DNA of 64,000 nt from contig NC_135556.1 of assembly GCF_964340395.1 (NCBI RefSeq), positions 21,950,223 to 22,014,222 on the forward strand, read 5' to 3'. The stretch comes from Glandiceps talaboti (taxonomy: Eukaryota; Hemichordata; Enteropneusta; Spengelidae). Numbering within the stretch: position 1 is the first letter of the stretch; each line of letters opens with the position of its first letter. Shown here piece by piece: positions 11,277-24,654 of this stretch. A program made the position numbers and the translations under genes. A model generated the notes under the pieces. The model was not told the DNA's origin, made no database searches, and saw nothing but the letters and a program-made list of their open reading frames with translations.

Positions 11277-13254
11277 TCTCAGATGTAAAAGTGATCAACA
11301 TACAAGCCTAATATAAATAAGGCTGCCATTGTTACGGTCGTACTATAATCTTGTTGTCCACTTAGAATTTGATGTACACATGCACAATTGATATTTACAT
11401 TCACAACTCGATCATTCATTGAACTATACAGGTGTGCTATTTGACAAATCAGGAGAACACTTGTAACATTTGCTGCTAAAGTGCGTCGAACCATTTGTGG
11501 CAATTAAGAATTCAGCTGAACGTGTCTTACTCAAATAATTATTGACGGTATTTTTTATCACGCCATGTGAATAACACGGTATGCCTGTTCAGAAGTGATA
11601 ATAAAATTACCAAACTTAGCTAATATTATTTTCTGTTTCGCAATTAGGACAGACCCCCTATTCAAGGAAGTGGGAGAGTGACGGTGTATACTTAAGGTAA
11701 TTAAGTTAGATTCTTTTGATAATAATATTATCCACAGGATTACTATAGTCACCAAAAGTAGATGTTTTTCTACAAATAAATCAAGACTTTGTAGTGCCCC
11801 GAAATTCGTGAATACATTCTTGCTTTAAATCTGATTCCTCAGGTCTTAATCACATCCAAAGGACTAAAGTTGAAAGCCAGAATTTGTTCGAGAATTTTGG
11901 TGCAGTACAGAGTTTTTATTTATTTGTAACTATTCACCTACACGTTTGAGTCTTCATCATACTATGTTCCTTATGTTTAATCTATCTACCCATTCTGTGT
12001 TAACAATCCACCCGTTTGACGCTTCACACTGCAATATCCCATACTCTCATTTTTTTTACAATACAAAATAACAAGAGATAACATATGCAAAACTTTAGGG
12101 ATGACTATTACACTGGTCTGATGTTAGCATCCCCGTTCACTATTGAGTTGTTATAACAATTGGCAACTACTTTTAGTATCCAACTTTGGCAAAATCAGTT
12201 ACTCATGTAGTTGTGCTTGCTAAAGTGCATGTACCACTATGGTTTAGAGTTTTATGTACAGCCAGTAGTGTCATAATTGCTGGCACGTGTGTACAAATCG
12301 ATTTCGTAATATGGTACCTGGTATAAATTGCTACTATCACACATTCTACTACTTTCATTTTTGACATTATATTGGTGTGTGTATGTGTATGGGGGTAAAT
12401 GTTGATTTTATCTGTACGAAAATTTATAGTTACACTAATTGGAAGCTGACAGTCCTTATCTTCAGAGTTGCACGGCTAAAACAAACATCATATTATAGAT
12501 CGTTTCACCATTTTTCTACGAGACAAAGTACATTATCATATTTTCTATAGTCAGTGAGTGTACATATACATATTCATACGAATACATACAATCATGGCAC
12601 TTGATAGACCTTTCTGTGTTCTAAATGCTCTTCGTCAAGCCATTCAGCTCATCGTGATAAATGTTCAATCTACTATGTGTCTTATTCTGAACCAGTCAAA
12701 GTGGGTGAAAGTTCGAAGTTGGGGACTAGTGAATTTCTTCGATGGTGGGGGGTGTGAATCAGTGTATTTTGGATTTATCCATTGGTCATCAAATAGACTC
12801 TGAACCTGACACATTTGTAGAAACCAAAACAGGCTGATCCAATCTTTGGCCAGTAGTTGACTATTTTATTCTCCATGGTTGCACAAAATACATTCTAAGA
12901 TCGGGCTGTCCATGGAGCTTGTACGAAATACATTTATGAGACATATTTAATACTTTTCAATTACTAATTCGCCTGTTAACCAAAACATGTCAAAATAACG
13001 AGCAGCCCAAAAGAAAGGCCGAGAATTATATTTTTGATGAGGAGTGCAATGATTAAGATTCCCTTGGGTGTAAAACGGAGAATCAAAACAGAAAGGACAG
13101 AAACATATATGACAGCAAGGATTTGTAAAGCAGTGTTTAGGTGTGAGATAGTATTTGGTTAAATTATGTCAATTTTTCGGATCAGAGACACTATCAGATG
13201 TTTACTGTTTCTTGATTTGGTTATTGTGCCATAGTGAAAGTTTTTCGAACTATC

Positions 13255-13490
13255 TCAATTAGGACGATGGTTGTCGTTTTCATAAATTTGTGAAAAAAAT
13301 CCGGAACGCAGTTCCTCTACATCATAGAGATAGAAGGTCCTTCCTACCTCCATGTCTACATCGAGTGCACTAGCTATAGCTTTGAATTTTTGTAACAATT
13401 GTGGTTGATAGAATGCATTTTCAAATCGTGTATCAGCTCGATGTAAAAAGAACATGAATCCTAACAAGCTTCGAAGCTTTCCAGGGAATT
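13255..13490 (-). CDS. Unrecognised protein fragment, possibly one exon
   Basis: The minus-strand frame is open for about 78 codons, from just after a stop near 13493 to the stop at 13255. The composition is protein-like (DTRFENAFYQPQLLQKF, then ALDVDMEVGRTFYLYDVEEL), with balanced charge and aromatic residues and none of the low-complexity bias of nearby frames. I do not recognise the family. It could be a terminal exon ending in NDNHRPN or a fragment of a pseudogene. No partner exons were found. The flanks 12800-13250 and 13500-14190 hold nothing I can support. Confidence 0.3.
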
Positions 13491-14190
13491 AACACCACAG
13501 CCTTTTTGGTTAGGATGATTCAAAAATACTGTTTGTCATATCACAGAGTCCCTGTGGTCATATAAACTCTGTAAGATTTACGTGTAAAATGTTCCTCATC
13601 TCAATCTTTGTCCCTCTCCCCTCGGATCCCATCCCAATTTTGCGCCACCTGTACTAGTAGTCGTAGTAGTAGTACAATATTTAATTTATTTTCACACGGA
13701 AATGTTTTCAAAGCCTTATTAAGTTCCTACGCTGCTAGTGTACACAAAAAGTGGTGTTAACATAGTGTTAATATGCTCTTTGTTTGAATGATAATACAAT
13801 TCATCAAGTGTCATTATTATAGTATAGCATAGTACATATACACGAATTTCATATGGAAGTTCACTTACACAAGCGAGTCACACTACCCGCTAGGAAAAAT
13901 ACAAACACTTCGACATGCTCATATAAATATATTTCAAATATAAACATATTGAACGTAGTGAATACATTTCAAGTTCCTCGGACGATCACCCGACGGTGCA
14001 TTCATTTAATGCATTGAATGTATTAAATGTACTTCATCCAAGCTTCCTTCAGAAAAAAATGCAAATTCAAAATGTTCTTTTGGCCTACTAGGCTTGCACG
14101 TCATAGTTGATACTCACTCTACAGTTATGAATTAAATGAATGGTACATGTGTGTCTCGAGTAACTAGACTTCAAGTTCTATTTTCGTCCA

Positions 14191-17100
14191 ATGGCTAGCT
14201 ATCCAATTATTACCAGTGATGATAAACACTCGACACCTAAAAATGTTCAAAAACAAGTTTCTGAAGATAAAACAAGAAAGGGCCTACTAGACCGCCTTGC
14301 AATGCATCCGTAAGTATTTAGTTATATCTTTTGATTTTGACTGTTCTTCCGGTACAATATAGTTTTGTTGTGTACCACTTTAGGCTACAAATACGGCGTG
14401 TCGAAGACAACATGAATGAAACCTGTATTGGGCATGCTATCAGAGTGATTTCAGGAAAGACGTCTTAGAGATCGGTCAGTTTCCCAAGCCCCTGGGGGAG
14501 GTCGGTGGATTCTTCCATTGGGCCCACAAAAAGTCACTGACCCCCCCCCCCCCATCTGTAAAACCGAAAACAGGCTGACCCCAACCCACCCCCATCACTT
14601 AATTCTAAAACATAATGACCCCCCCTCCCCCCATATATCATATTCACATGACAGGTATTTTGTAATCGTGACTCAGTATAGACTGCTTGACCGTCTTGCA
14701 AATACTTATAAGATCCCGGGATAGGACTATCATATAATTATTGACTACACAGGGTAAATATATTCCAAAAAGAGTTTAAGAGCATCTTGACGGTGAAAGG
14801 TAGGAAAAAGCTTGAGAAGGTAATATGTACACCTCTCATGGGGGTCCGAGGGGGGTCTCCCCCTAGAAGACCTGGAAGAATTTTACTCTTAAGAGTCAAT
14901 TTTGAGACTATTCAGACACTTTCAAACAATAATTTCCAAGCATTCCAAGACAACACCAACACGTATTTTAAAGCAAATATTTATGACTGTAAGAGGTAGT
15001 GGGAAGAGCTTGACTGTAAGAGGTAGTGGGAAGAGCTTCAGACTGGCATATGTCCATCTCTTGGGGGGTCCTAGGGATTACCTCCTAGAAGCCCTGGGGT
15101 TTTTTTACTCTGAAAAGTCAATTTTGAGACTATTCAGATCCTTTCAGACAATTTCCAAGCTTTACAAGACAACACCAAGATGTATAAACAACTACTTGGG
15201 GTTGAAATATATTTGAAATATAGTTTGATAGCATCTTGACAGTAAGAGGTAGGGGGAAGAGCTTGAGACTGGGATATATCGACCTCATGTGGGGTCCGAG
15301 GGGGTCTCCCCCATGAAGCCCTGGAGGTCTTTTACTCTTAAAGCCAACTTTAGGCTATTCAGACCCTTCAAGCAATAACCTCCAAGCTTTACAAGACAGC
15401 ACCATCAACTTACATAGGCTTGAAATATGTTCTTAAAAAGTTAAATGGTCGGCACATCTAATTTGAGTTTTAAAGCAATTTTAGACTTTCTTCGCAGACA
15501 TTTCCACATCTTTAAAAGACTATCATCTCAAATTAGAATAGGGTGAAAATATTTAAGAAAAGTTTAATACATCATGACAGTGAAAAGGTTGGTGCATCTG
15601 ATTGTTGGTTGAATGCATGCATGAGTGACCTCTGGGGGTGAGGGAGTCCTTGGGGTTTCCTCCTGGCAGATCTGGAGTTTTTTTGTTTCTATTAAGGCAA
15701 TTAAGGTTATTCATAGCCTTTGAGGTAATATTTCCAAGCTCTGAAAAGTTAACGTAAATGTAACTTTTAAATTACTTTCCTATGTCACATACATAAAAAT
15801 GGGCCTGCAACATTGGTATAGGGGCATTAATATTGCATAATAGTAAAGTCACTGGTATGTTAGAGAACCTTAGGTGGTCATACCTGGTGTATAATAGAAA
15901 CTGGAATCTGATGGGATGTATTGATTTGTATTGTCGATACTATGTAGTGTCCGAAATAGAAAGTGTATTTATCCTTTCTGACAAGTTCATACTGAAGAGT
16001 AGAACATTTTAGATTAACTTCTTTTATAAATCATCTATGAAGATTGCCATTACGAAACGTTCAAGTTCACTTTTGCCCCAAAGTGCAATATACATGAAGC
16101 ACTGATTGTGAAACAACCAAGCATTTACATGACATGTTCTGTAACTAGTGTGGTAGCTAAGTAATACATGTATATGTATAGTTATGTTTGAACTCTTACG
16201 TGAATTAATATTAAAGATTTGGTGTAAGAAACAGAGACAAGAAAAAATATTTACATGTACGGCATTTCAGACAAGGCTATATGCCATTGTAGAAAAGGAT
16301 TTTTTTTTCATCATCACAATCCAAAACACAATAAACCCCCCCCCCGCATCCACAATTTTCAAAACAGCATGAACCCCCCGCCAATTTCAAAAACATGGTG
16401 ACCCCCCCCCCCCAATCTACCGCCCTCCCACCCCCGGCCGAATAAATTGACCGGTCCCTTAAATCTACTTCTCAACAAGGAAGAATATCAAAGCGTCTTA
16501 GTCTATCGAATAAATTTGGTGCAAATTGTAATGCAGCTTTGTGTATATACGTACTGATTCATTCAATTTTAGCATGTTTGTGTTTTTATATATTGTTTTC
16601 ATTTTTTGGTTGAAAAGATTGTGAAGCGCATGTAACATGAACGGGCGTAGAGCATAAGTGGATCAAAATACTAGTAGATATTAAATGCAATTTAGTAATT
16701 TTGAAGACGAGAGATTTTAAGGATGAGAATATAATACATATGTTCAAAGAGGCAGAGCATTAATACACCAGCGATGTCCTCTCATAGTGTAACACAGCGG
16801 CAACACCGTTGTCTACGTTGGGTACATAGTCCATTGGTACCAATCTTTTATGAAGTCTGCGACATCTCCTTATCTTCGTGACACTAAGGAAACGTTATGT
16901 CCAATTGTTATACAGGTGGTATTTTGGAAAATATAATAAGTCTAAGGCGGAACAAATACTTCGGAGGGAAACTGAAAATGGTTGTTTCATTGTCAGAACT
17001 GAAGGAAACGCACACTTTCTGTCGTGGCGAGTTAACAAGTAGGTACTGTAAAACTAAACACAGGGGGCTAGACATAAATTATGCCTTTGGTTCCCTTATT

Positions 17101-17298
17101 CCGTTCTAACTTCATAAATTAACGAGAGGAGATCGTTCAACGTCATAACACTACTTCTTATGCTTTATCAAATAGTATATATATTGAGTCAGGATGTCTT
17201 ACCTACTTTCATAAAAACATTTTTTATATCTTGCCTTGGTGTCCTTTGTAAAAGAATATTTATTGAAACGTCGGGACTGCATGTATTGATCAGGTCTG

Positions 17299-17335
<37 letters not shown>

Positions 17336-17934
17336 TAATTCTTATGAAATTTACACACTGTTTCATTTTAAACAGGAAAGGGGGACCATTGATACAACAT
17401 CAACAATTCAGTCAAGGAAACCAGTCCGGCATTCCTCTGGTAGATGACCAATCTAAAGAACGGCATATTTTAGCCCATATGCCTGGACATATAAAAAGGC
17501 TGCAGAAAAGTGAGTAGCTCATATAAATTAACGTGTATGACCAATACGCAGTATCACCCTTTTTGGCGCATTAGAAATAATTGCCGAAATTTGCAATAAT
17601 TTCTAGATCTGTGGACGATGGATGTAACAAAAACTGTAAACATTTGTAATACATTTCATAACAAAACAGGTTACAAATTTAAAATTGCCGAAGGTTTCGG
17701 TTACAGATGCAATGTTTTAGATAGTTCTATTTCGTTAATTTATTGTTCGCTCTTCATGATTACCACTCTATTTATTTATTTCATTCATTCATTCAATCCA
17801 TCAGTCTTTCTGTCAGTCAGTGTGAGAGAAACAGTCGATCAATAATAATAATAATCTTATCTTTCGTTTTACAGGTGGCCAAATATCAACTCCTCCTATG
17901 CTTGAAAACTCACCGTTGGTTGCAACTAAATTGG
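14191..17934 (+). CDS. SH2-domain exons of an SH2-ZU5(-UPA-Death) adaptor gene, 5' part
   Basis: Four exons join in phase. Exon 14191-14309 starts MASYPIITSDDKHSTP and ends in phase 2. Exon 16916-17038 encodes WYFGKYNKSKAEQILRR and NGCFIVRTEG. Exon 17376-17509 encodes PLIQHQQF and HMPGHIKRLQ. Exon 17875-17934 is a short linker ending in phase 1. All have GT donors and AG acceptors. Together they give a whole SH2 domain (about residues 41-125). The pocket arginine of the FLVR motif is present (FIVR, about residue 67), and so is the His two residues into the IQH strand. SH2 domains bind phosphotyrosine peptides, so the product is probably a cytosolic signalling adaptor. The next in-phase partners are the ZU5 exon at 24655 and the linker and ZU5-UPA-Death exons from 32889 onward. 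The paralogue at 57189 has the same order. Exact exon joining is inferred. Confidence 0.7.
14469..16462. mobile_element. 2-kb element with ~45-bp imperfect terminal inverted repeats
   Basis: The left end (GATCGGTCAGTTT near 14470, then GGGGGAGGTCGGTGGATT) is mirrored at the right end (GGCGGTAGATT motif on the minus strand, ending AATTGACCGGTCCC near 16460). Just inside both ends are direct, C-rich sub-repeats of the form AAAACA-n-ATGACCCCCC. Degenerate tandem units fill the interior. It sits in the first intron of the SH2 gene. No transposase was recognised. It may be one non-autonomous element or two related insertions around a minisatellite. Confidence 0.5.
14770..15745. repeat. Four degenerate ~230-330 bp tandem units
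   Basis: Units begin near 14785, 15000, 15230 and 15575 with a phrase like TGACAGTAAGAGGTAGGG. They pass through GGGGGTCCGAGGGGGTCT-like and CCTAGAAG(A/C)CCTGG blocks, then TTTTACTCT and CAATTTTGAGACTATTCAGA, and end in TTTCCAAGC. Identity falls toward the right. Open frames across them (14787-15216) are repeat-derived. Confidence 0.65.
17299..17332. repeat. (AT)n microsatellite
   Basis: About 17 perfect AT units lie between the two SH2 exons. The intron around it shows nothing else I can assign. Confidence 0.95.
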
Positions 17935-18035
17935 GTTCGTCCATTTTGTGATTTAATGATGATTTAATTGATAGTACACTAAATGTCAGTATAGTGTCGG
18001 TGATAGCATGGGAGCGTTAGGTGGGTGGATGAGAG

Positions 18036-18054
18036 TGAGTGAGTGAGTGAGTGA

Positions 18055-18135
<81 letters not shown>
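18036..18135. repeat. (GTGA)n followed by a long (AT)n tract
   Basis: A short GAGT/GTGA run is followed by about 40 AT dinucleotides, in the large intron after the SH2 linker exon. Confidence 0.95.
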
Positions 18136-18139
<4 letters not shown>

Positions 18140-18351
18140 CAAATGATCTCAATGTTCACGTTTCAAATGAACGTAGCGTTGGGGTCGAGACTAGCAGTCA
18201 AGGCACATTATGCATAAAGTTGAAATAATATCTAGAGTTACTTGTTGTTCAACTCAAACAAATTGTCGTTGCAAAAGGCATCTCCTAAAATACTTGTTAC
18301 ATGTATGACATCAAGCTCGTTAAATTTGAACAAAGCCACAGAAGTGTCTCT

Positions 18352-18353
<2 letters not shown>

Positions 18354-18397
<44 letters not shown>

Positions 18398-19020
18398 TCA
18401 AAAGAATTTGTATTGAGCCAAAATCCAATACGACAAAATGCTCTATGGCGCTGAACAGGAACAATAGTAGATCAATGTAAAAAGTTGGAGAAAGCTCTTG
18501 CAACTATACGCGCCTTGATGTCCTTGAATTTATCGACAGTCATGATAGTTGACGAAGAACGAAGTTCAAGTGGTATACTGTTCCATAAGACTGGTGCTGC
18601 TCACGAGAACGCACGTTCACCTTTGAATTACAATGGGGTATATGAAGTAGACTTCTTATTTGAGTGAAATAAACAAGTTGCGGGTGTATTGTTAATCAAG
18701 TCTGCGATGTAACCAGGAGTAGTGTTATTGAGTGCCTTGCAGGTGATCAGTAGTACTTTGTTTTGAATCCTGTAATGGACAGGTAGCCAGTGAAGATCAG
18801 AAAAGAACCGGTGTGATATGATCTGTTTTCTTTGTGCATGACCCAATCAAAGCTAATGTGTTTAGGACATGTTGAAGGGCATACAGAAGGGCATTGCAGT
18901 AGTCAAGTTCTGATGATATACGTGGATGTAGTGCTGCGTCACGTCCTGCATTTCTGACGTCAGCCGTACCGGAAAATAACCAGCATAATCTGTATAATAA
19001 ACTCTTCATTAGAGTCTCAG
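18354..19020 (-). mobile_element. 3' end of an L2-like LINE
   Basis: Read on the minus strand, it encodes the C-terminal end of a LINE ORF2 in broken frames: SELDYCNALLYAL, then HITPVLFSDLHWLPVHYRIQ, KVLLITCKALN and APVLWNSIPLELRSS. A (GATT)n tail follows at 18354-18396. HWLPVHYRIQ and LDYCN are hallmarks of L2-type reverse-transcriptase C termini. The element is 5'-truncated and has stops and shifts, so it is dead. Confidence 0.8.
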
Positions 19021-19029
19021 GAATATGAA

Positions 19030-20180
19030 AATCTATGACGACAGAGCCAAAAGCTATTACAAATTAAGTTAGAACGCAATGTGTAACATGGTGTAGGAAG
19101 ACTAAGACCAACATTTGGAATATAATGAATGTCGATAACAGTCTTTATTTGTGGTTATCACTTTAAATTGTATTTATGAATGCCTGATTGCCTGGTATGT
19201 ACTTAATGTGAAGTATTTGATGACTGAAGGTATTCGGTAATGTTGTTTGGTGTGAATCCATGAGTCTCTTTATATATTGTCATTAAGTGTGCATTAGTCC
19301 GTCAGTCCTAAAGTGATTCGAGTTTGTTCAATATAGCAGTGATACTTGATTCCCTCCTGTAGTCTCCAACAGCAAAACGAGCAGCACGATGATGTATTCT
19401 TTCAATTTTAATACATTGTACTATCTGACTTATGATGGGGGTCCCAAATAGCAGAGCAATATTCCAGTCGGGATCTGACCAACGATTTCTAGGCTATGTC
19501 TTTGCTATGTGTATTACAATGATAGATGTTTCTCTTCAGGAGACCGAGAGCACTTTATTAGCCTTGGTGGTGATGTTATTATATGAGTAGACCATTTCAG
19601 GTCACTAAAACATTGGGATGCGTTGAAAGACATTTGCCAGATTTTTTTCCCATTGAACAAGAGTGTTGGGGCCATTTTAGAGTGTGTCTACATGACATTG
19701 AGTAGAAATTACTGTGTATAGAATGCAATCATCAGCGAAAGGTCTAACTTTAGAAGAGATGTTGCAAGGCAAGTCGTTGATATATGCAAGGAAAAGAAGT
19801 GGGCCAAGAACGGTGTCTTGTGGTACCCCAGATATTACTCTTGCTTTAGTAGATGACTCTCCCTCAAGGATTATTTGTTGATGCCGATTAGTAAGGAAGG
19901 AACTGATTCATTTCAAGGTGTTGCCTCTAATGCTAATGTTGTTAAGCTTCATCAGGAGTCGTTGGTGGGGTCATATGGTCGAATGCCTTACTAATATCCA
20001 TAATGATAAGATCTACTTGGCTTTTGCTGTCGAGAATCTTAGCAAAGTCATGAACTAAAGCTGCAAGTTGGGTGTCACATGAGCGGCCCTTGCGGAAACC
20101 ATGTTGTACGTCTACTAATATCAATTTATTGATCGATTGCATTTTACACATTGTGTTATCTTTCATTTGTCTCTTAAAAC
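19030..20180 (-). mobile_element. Reverse-transcriptase fragment of a second LINE
   Basis: On the minus strand, translation gives HGFRKGRSCDTQLAALVHDF and IIMDISKAFDHM, then a broken GVPQ-like block followed by LGPLLFLAYINDLP, the FADD catalytic-loop region and RLEYCSAIWDPHHK. Multiple frameshifts and stops separate these blocks. It abuts the L2-like fragment on its left and a third LINE in the opposite orientation on its right. It is 5'-truncated and inactive. Confidence 0.75.
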
Positions 20181-20343
20181 AAGGTTTGAGTGTTCCCAAT
20201 TCGAATTTTTCACATATATGTCTCATTATGGGGGTTTTCGTGAAGTTTGTTATAAGATGCAACAATGGACGCCATAGAGTGAGCAAGTCGAAAGAACATA
20301 TCTGCAAAGTTACAGTAGTAATACACTCTTCACACTCAACAAA

Positions 20344-23300
20344 ATGAAATGTAATGACTGACTGTGAAACTACCAAAGGTGTGCGCCTTGCCCAAGGTGA
20401 CCTACATTTATGTAGGAAATGCGAAGGCAAGCGTTTTCCACATGAGAAGGTGGACAACAACAAAGACAAGATGGCCGAAGGTGCAACTGGTACATCAAAA
20501 TTGAAAGAAGACTCGATCCTTTATGTCAGAAAGTGGACCGGTTATCATTGATGGTAGTTATAATAGAACAACTTCAACAATCAGTCACATACATGAATAC
20601 ATTTTTCGAAGATTTTAGAAATCAACTGCAAGACCTCCTGGAAGAAAACAAAGTCCTACATCAGAAATTAGAAGAGACAGACAGACAACTCAAAGATAAA
20701 GACAACGAAATAATCTAGAAATACATGGAGTACCAGAATCACGGGACGAAAACACTGATGACATCGTGATAAAGGTGGCAGAAGCTATTGGTGTACCACT
20801 ATTAGTGAGTGAGATCTACATCAGCCATCGCCTCCCAAAGAAAAAAGATCAAGCTACACCCGCCATAATTGTACGGTTCACTAGAAGAAGTGTTCGTAAC
20901 AGAATATACAAAACAAAGAAACTCTTTTACAACAAGAAAACATCAGACATGGGATTATCAGCTGCAAGACAGGAAAATCACAGAGTCTACATAAATGACC
21001 AGTTAACCATCATGAGTAAGAAGTTATTTCACAGAGCGAACAGAATGCGTAAAGAAGCAAGATGGAAGTATCTATGGACTCAGAATGGTAAAATATTTGT
21101 TCGGAAAGAAAATGAGTCGCCGGTCATAAAGATAAATTCTGAAGAAGATATTCACTGCATAAATTAATATGTACTGCTGTAGTTAACGGTCATTTGACAT
21201 TTATAAACTTTATTTTCCCCATGGACACGAGTTCACAAGGATCTGTCATTGAATCAAATTGTACTTCACTTTCCGTAGATGACTTCAACCAAGGTACATG
21301 TGTAAATAGCAATCACCCAGCTTTCTCAGCTTTTCATTTGAACATGAGGTCCATTAACAAGCATTTCGATGTCAGATGACATTCGTCATAAATTTTCCAT
21401 TATCGCACTTTCAGAAACATGATTGTATGATAGTGTTGATTGCTCTCACTTTGATTTGCCATCGTACCAATTGCACACCTGTAATCGAGAGTATTCAAAG
21501 GGTGGTGGTGTTGCTTTGTATGTGAATACGTCATTGCCACATTCCCAAATTAATGATCTAAAGATTGCAAACTGTGAGTCACTGTTTGTAGAAATCGTTG
21601 TTGATAAGAAAGCAGTTGTAGTCAGCATCATTTACAGAAAGCCAAACACTTCAATCAATGAATGTCTTGAGAGTTTTGAAATTTGTTTGAATTGCCTTTC
21701 ATCTAAAAAGAGGAATAATTATTGTGTTATTCTTGGGGATTTAAATATTGATGTCAAGTCTAATTCAAATGTAACTAATTCCTACACAAGTCTTTTGCAT
21801 TCATCCAACTTTGAACAAACCATCAACATTCCAACAAAGGTCAGTGACGTCACGAGCACTACGATTGACCACCTGCTGCTGCTTACAAATATAACTGATT
21901 ATTATTTAGAATGTGGTTGCATTGAAACTGATATAACCGAACACTTATCAACATTTGTAATTGTCAAAAATATGAGGCGCATGTCTTTAATGAAAACAGC
22001 TCTTTTACCAGTTTAAATTTCTCCACGCTACAATCGTGAATCGTTTCTTACTGATCTGAGTAACGTCTCCTGGCAGAAAGTTTTCGACAGCACAGACCCA
22101 AATGGGGCATACAATTTTTTCTATGCTAAATTCCAAAGTATAGCCTCTAAACACGTCCCTCTTAATGCGCAAAATGGTCGAAAATAGTCTTTCCGTAAAC
22201 CCTGGTTGACAAGGGGAATTCTCATTTCGATAAAAAAGAAACACTCTCTGTTTTCTAAAACGAAACGGTCACCAATGAACACTGATTTATAAGAATACTA
22301 AAAAACTTACAGAAACATTTTAACACACGTCATGAGAGCTGCTAAGAAACGTCACTTCTATCATAAATTCACTTCTGTAGCGGGAAATTCTTCTAAAACC
22401 TGGAAAGTTATTAATGAAATTGTAAATAGGAATGTGAACAAGAATACTACACCCAATAAGTTACATTTGCAAGACAGGGATGAGATCGAAACAAACCCTA
22501 CAAAAGTAGCTGACACATTTGTGAGTATTTCACAAGTATTGGTCCTAACTTAGCATCTAAAATATCATCCGATATCGATTTTGAACAATTCGTCACAGGA
22601 AACTACAACAACTCCTTCTTTTTTCGACCAGTTGTGGCAGAAGATGTTGCCGAAGAAATAATATCCCTTGACACAAATAAAGCTTTTGGTTACGATCTCA
22701 TCCATCCCTTGTTGGCCTTTCTCATATTATTAATCTTTTGCTTACCAAATAGAGTGTTCCCTGAGGCACTTAAGTATGCAAAAGGTACACCATTTTGCAA
22801 AAAAGGATCCCTTTTGACGTTGGAAATTACAAACCAATTTCAGTACTACCCGTTTTCAGCAAAATCTTCGAAACTAACGTTAATAAGCAAATTGTTTCCT
22901 ATTTAGACAAATTCAACATTCTGTCAGATATTCACTATGTTTTTCGGAAACGCTACAGCACTAAATTGCCCCTTATCGACATTGTCGCAGAATTAACTAG
23001 TATAATGGACAAAGAAAATACAACACTTTGGAATATTCATTGATTTCAAAAAAGCTTTTGACACCATCAACCACGAAATTTTATTGCGTAAGTTACATAT
23101 CTATGGGATTAGGGGTGAACTGCTAAGCTGGATTCGTAGCTACCTTTATAAACGTCAGCAATCCGTAAATGTTGGCGGAAAATCTTCAAGTCCAAAGCAA
23201 ATCCAGTGTGGAGTGCCTCAGGGATCAATTCTCGGCCCGACCCTTTTTCTTATTTATATTAATGACATTTGCAACTCCAGTAACTATTTCAATTTCAGAC

Positions 23301-24525
23301 TTTTTGCCGATGATACAAATTTGTTTCAATCATTGAATTCCAAAACTTAACCTCAGTATTATCAATGAAGAGTTCAGACATGTGATTAGATGCTGCATGG
23401 CTAACAAACTTACTATTAATGAAGGGAAAACTAATTTCATGTTGATTAAGACGCCACAGAGAAATATAACTTTGGAAGGTAATCTTTATGTTGGTAATAT
23501 GGCAATAGAGCGCGTTTCATCTGCAAGTTACCTTGGTGTTTCTATTGATCCCTCTCTTTCTTGGAAGTCCCATACAGAAAATGTCATTAAAGTTGTAAAC
23601 AGAAAAGTAGGAATTTTTTCACGTTTACGCCACTATGTTCCCAGATCGGCCCTAATTATGATTTATAACTCATTTATTCTACAACACTTTACATACTGTT
23701 TAGAAATTTGGGGCAATACTTATCAAACTCTTCTAGAACCAGTATTCCGGCTAGAAAAGAAATTTGTCCACTTGATCACATTCACTCACTTCAATGCACA
23801 CTCTGAACCCCTTTTAAACCAACTTAATGTTCTAAATATCTTTCAACTCAGTAAATTTTACTCCTGTATTTTTGTTTTTGATCTTAGAAATAATCGTTAT
23901 CCCACAATATAGAACAATATTTTGACCGTCCAATTCATATATATCAAACCGTTCAGCTGCCAGTGGTAACTTCCGTCCACCATCAACAAAATTGAATATC
24001 ACCCAACATAATTTTAAATATGCAGTGACAAAGCATTAGAATTTTTACCATGCCCCCTTAAAAGTAAAATGTCAAGGCAAAAATTCAAGATGGAACTAAG
24101 AAATTATATTTTAAGTATATTTTAAGTATTCCGTGACTTACAAATTCCAACCCTTGCATTCATATGTATCGTTTCTCTTTGGCGTTTTCAGTAACATTTC
24201 TTGATTTTGTTGTATTTGTATCGCTTCTCACTTCATCCGTACAATTATGTATATAGAGGTGTATGCATGTGTGTGTGTGTGTGTGTATTTTGATTCACTT
24301 TTCTTCTGCGTCCCATTATCGATTTGAAATGTAGAAAAATGTACGGGCCATGGACAAGACTAGTTCCGCTGAACTATTTCCATGGTCCACATCAGATAAC
24401 AATTGTCAATTTCTTTTGTATTCATTTTGTATATTTGAATCATGTGTTTCTTTGAAAGTGTAGCTTATTTTTGTTATCTGGTGAAATAAATTTCATTCAT
24501 TCATTCATTCATTCATTCATTCATG
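20344..24525 (+). mobile_element. Near full-length CR1/L2-superfamily LINE, degenerate
   Basis: ORF1 region (20344-21167): a cysteine motif (LCRKCEGKRF), a coiled-coil stretch, and an RNA-binding part ending in basic residues. ORF2: endonuclease remnants (FHLNMRSINKHF, KGGGVALYVN, VILGDLNIDV) at 21310-22016, then reverse transcriptase (DTINHE, GVPQGSILGPTLFLIYINDI, LFADDTNLF) at 22630-23360, and a C-terminal region to 23912. The 3' UTR ends in a (CATT)n tail at 24493-24524. Frameshifts occur near 21375, 22015, 22550, 23035 and 23340, so it cannot move by itself. It lies in the intron between the SH2 linker exon and the ZU5 exon. Its 3' part (from 21991) is also the left arm of the giant inverted repeat. 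Confidence 0.85.
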
Positions 24526-24654
24526 CTATAAATCCAGTATACCATATCCTATGTATAAAAAACGAAACAAATGAGACTGGATTCTTAAGAAATATTCATT
24601 AATAAGTCATATAATCTGACAAGAAAAGTGATAGAAGACATAATAGTAGTTCAG

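Noticed and set aside
19942-20469. 175-residue minus-strand protein as a host gene
   Set aside because: Its C-terminal half is a LINE reverse transcriptase, and its N-terminal half is antisense to the ORF1 of the neighbouring LINE.
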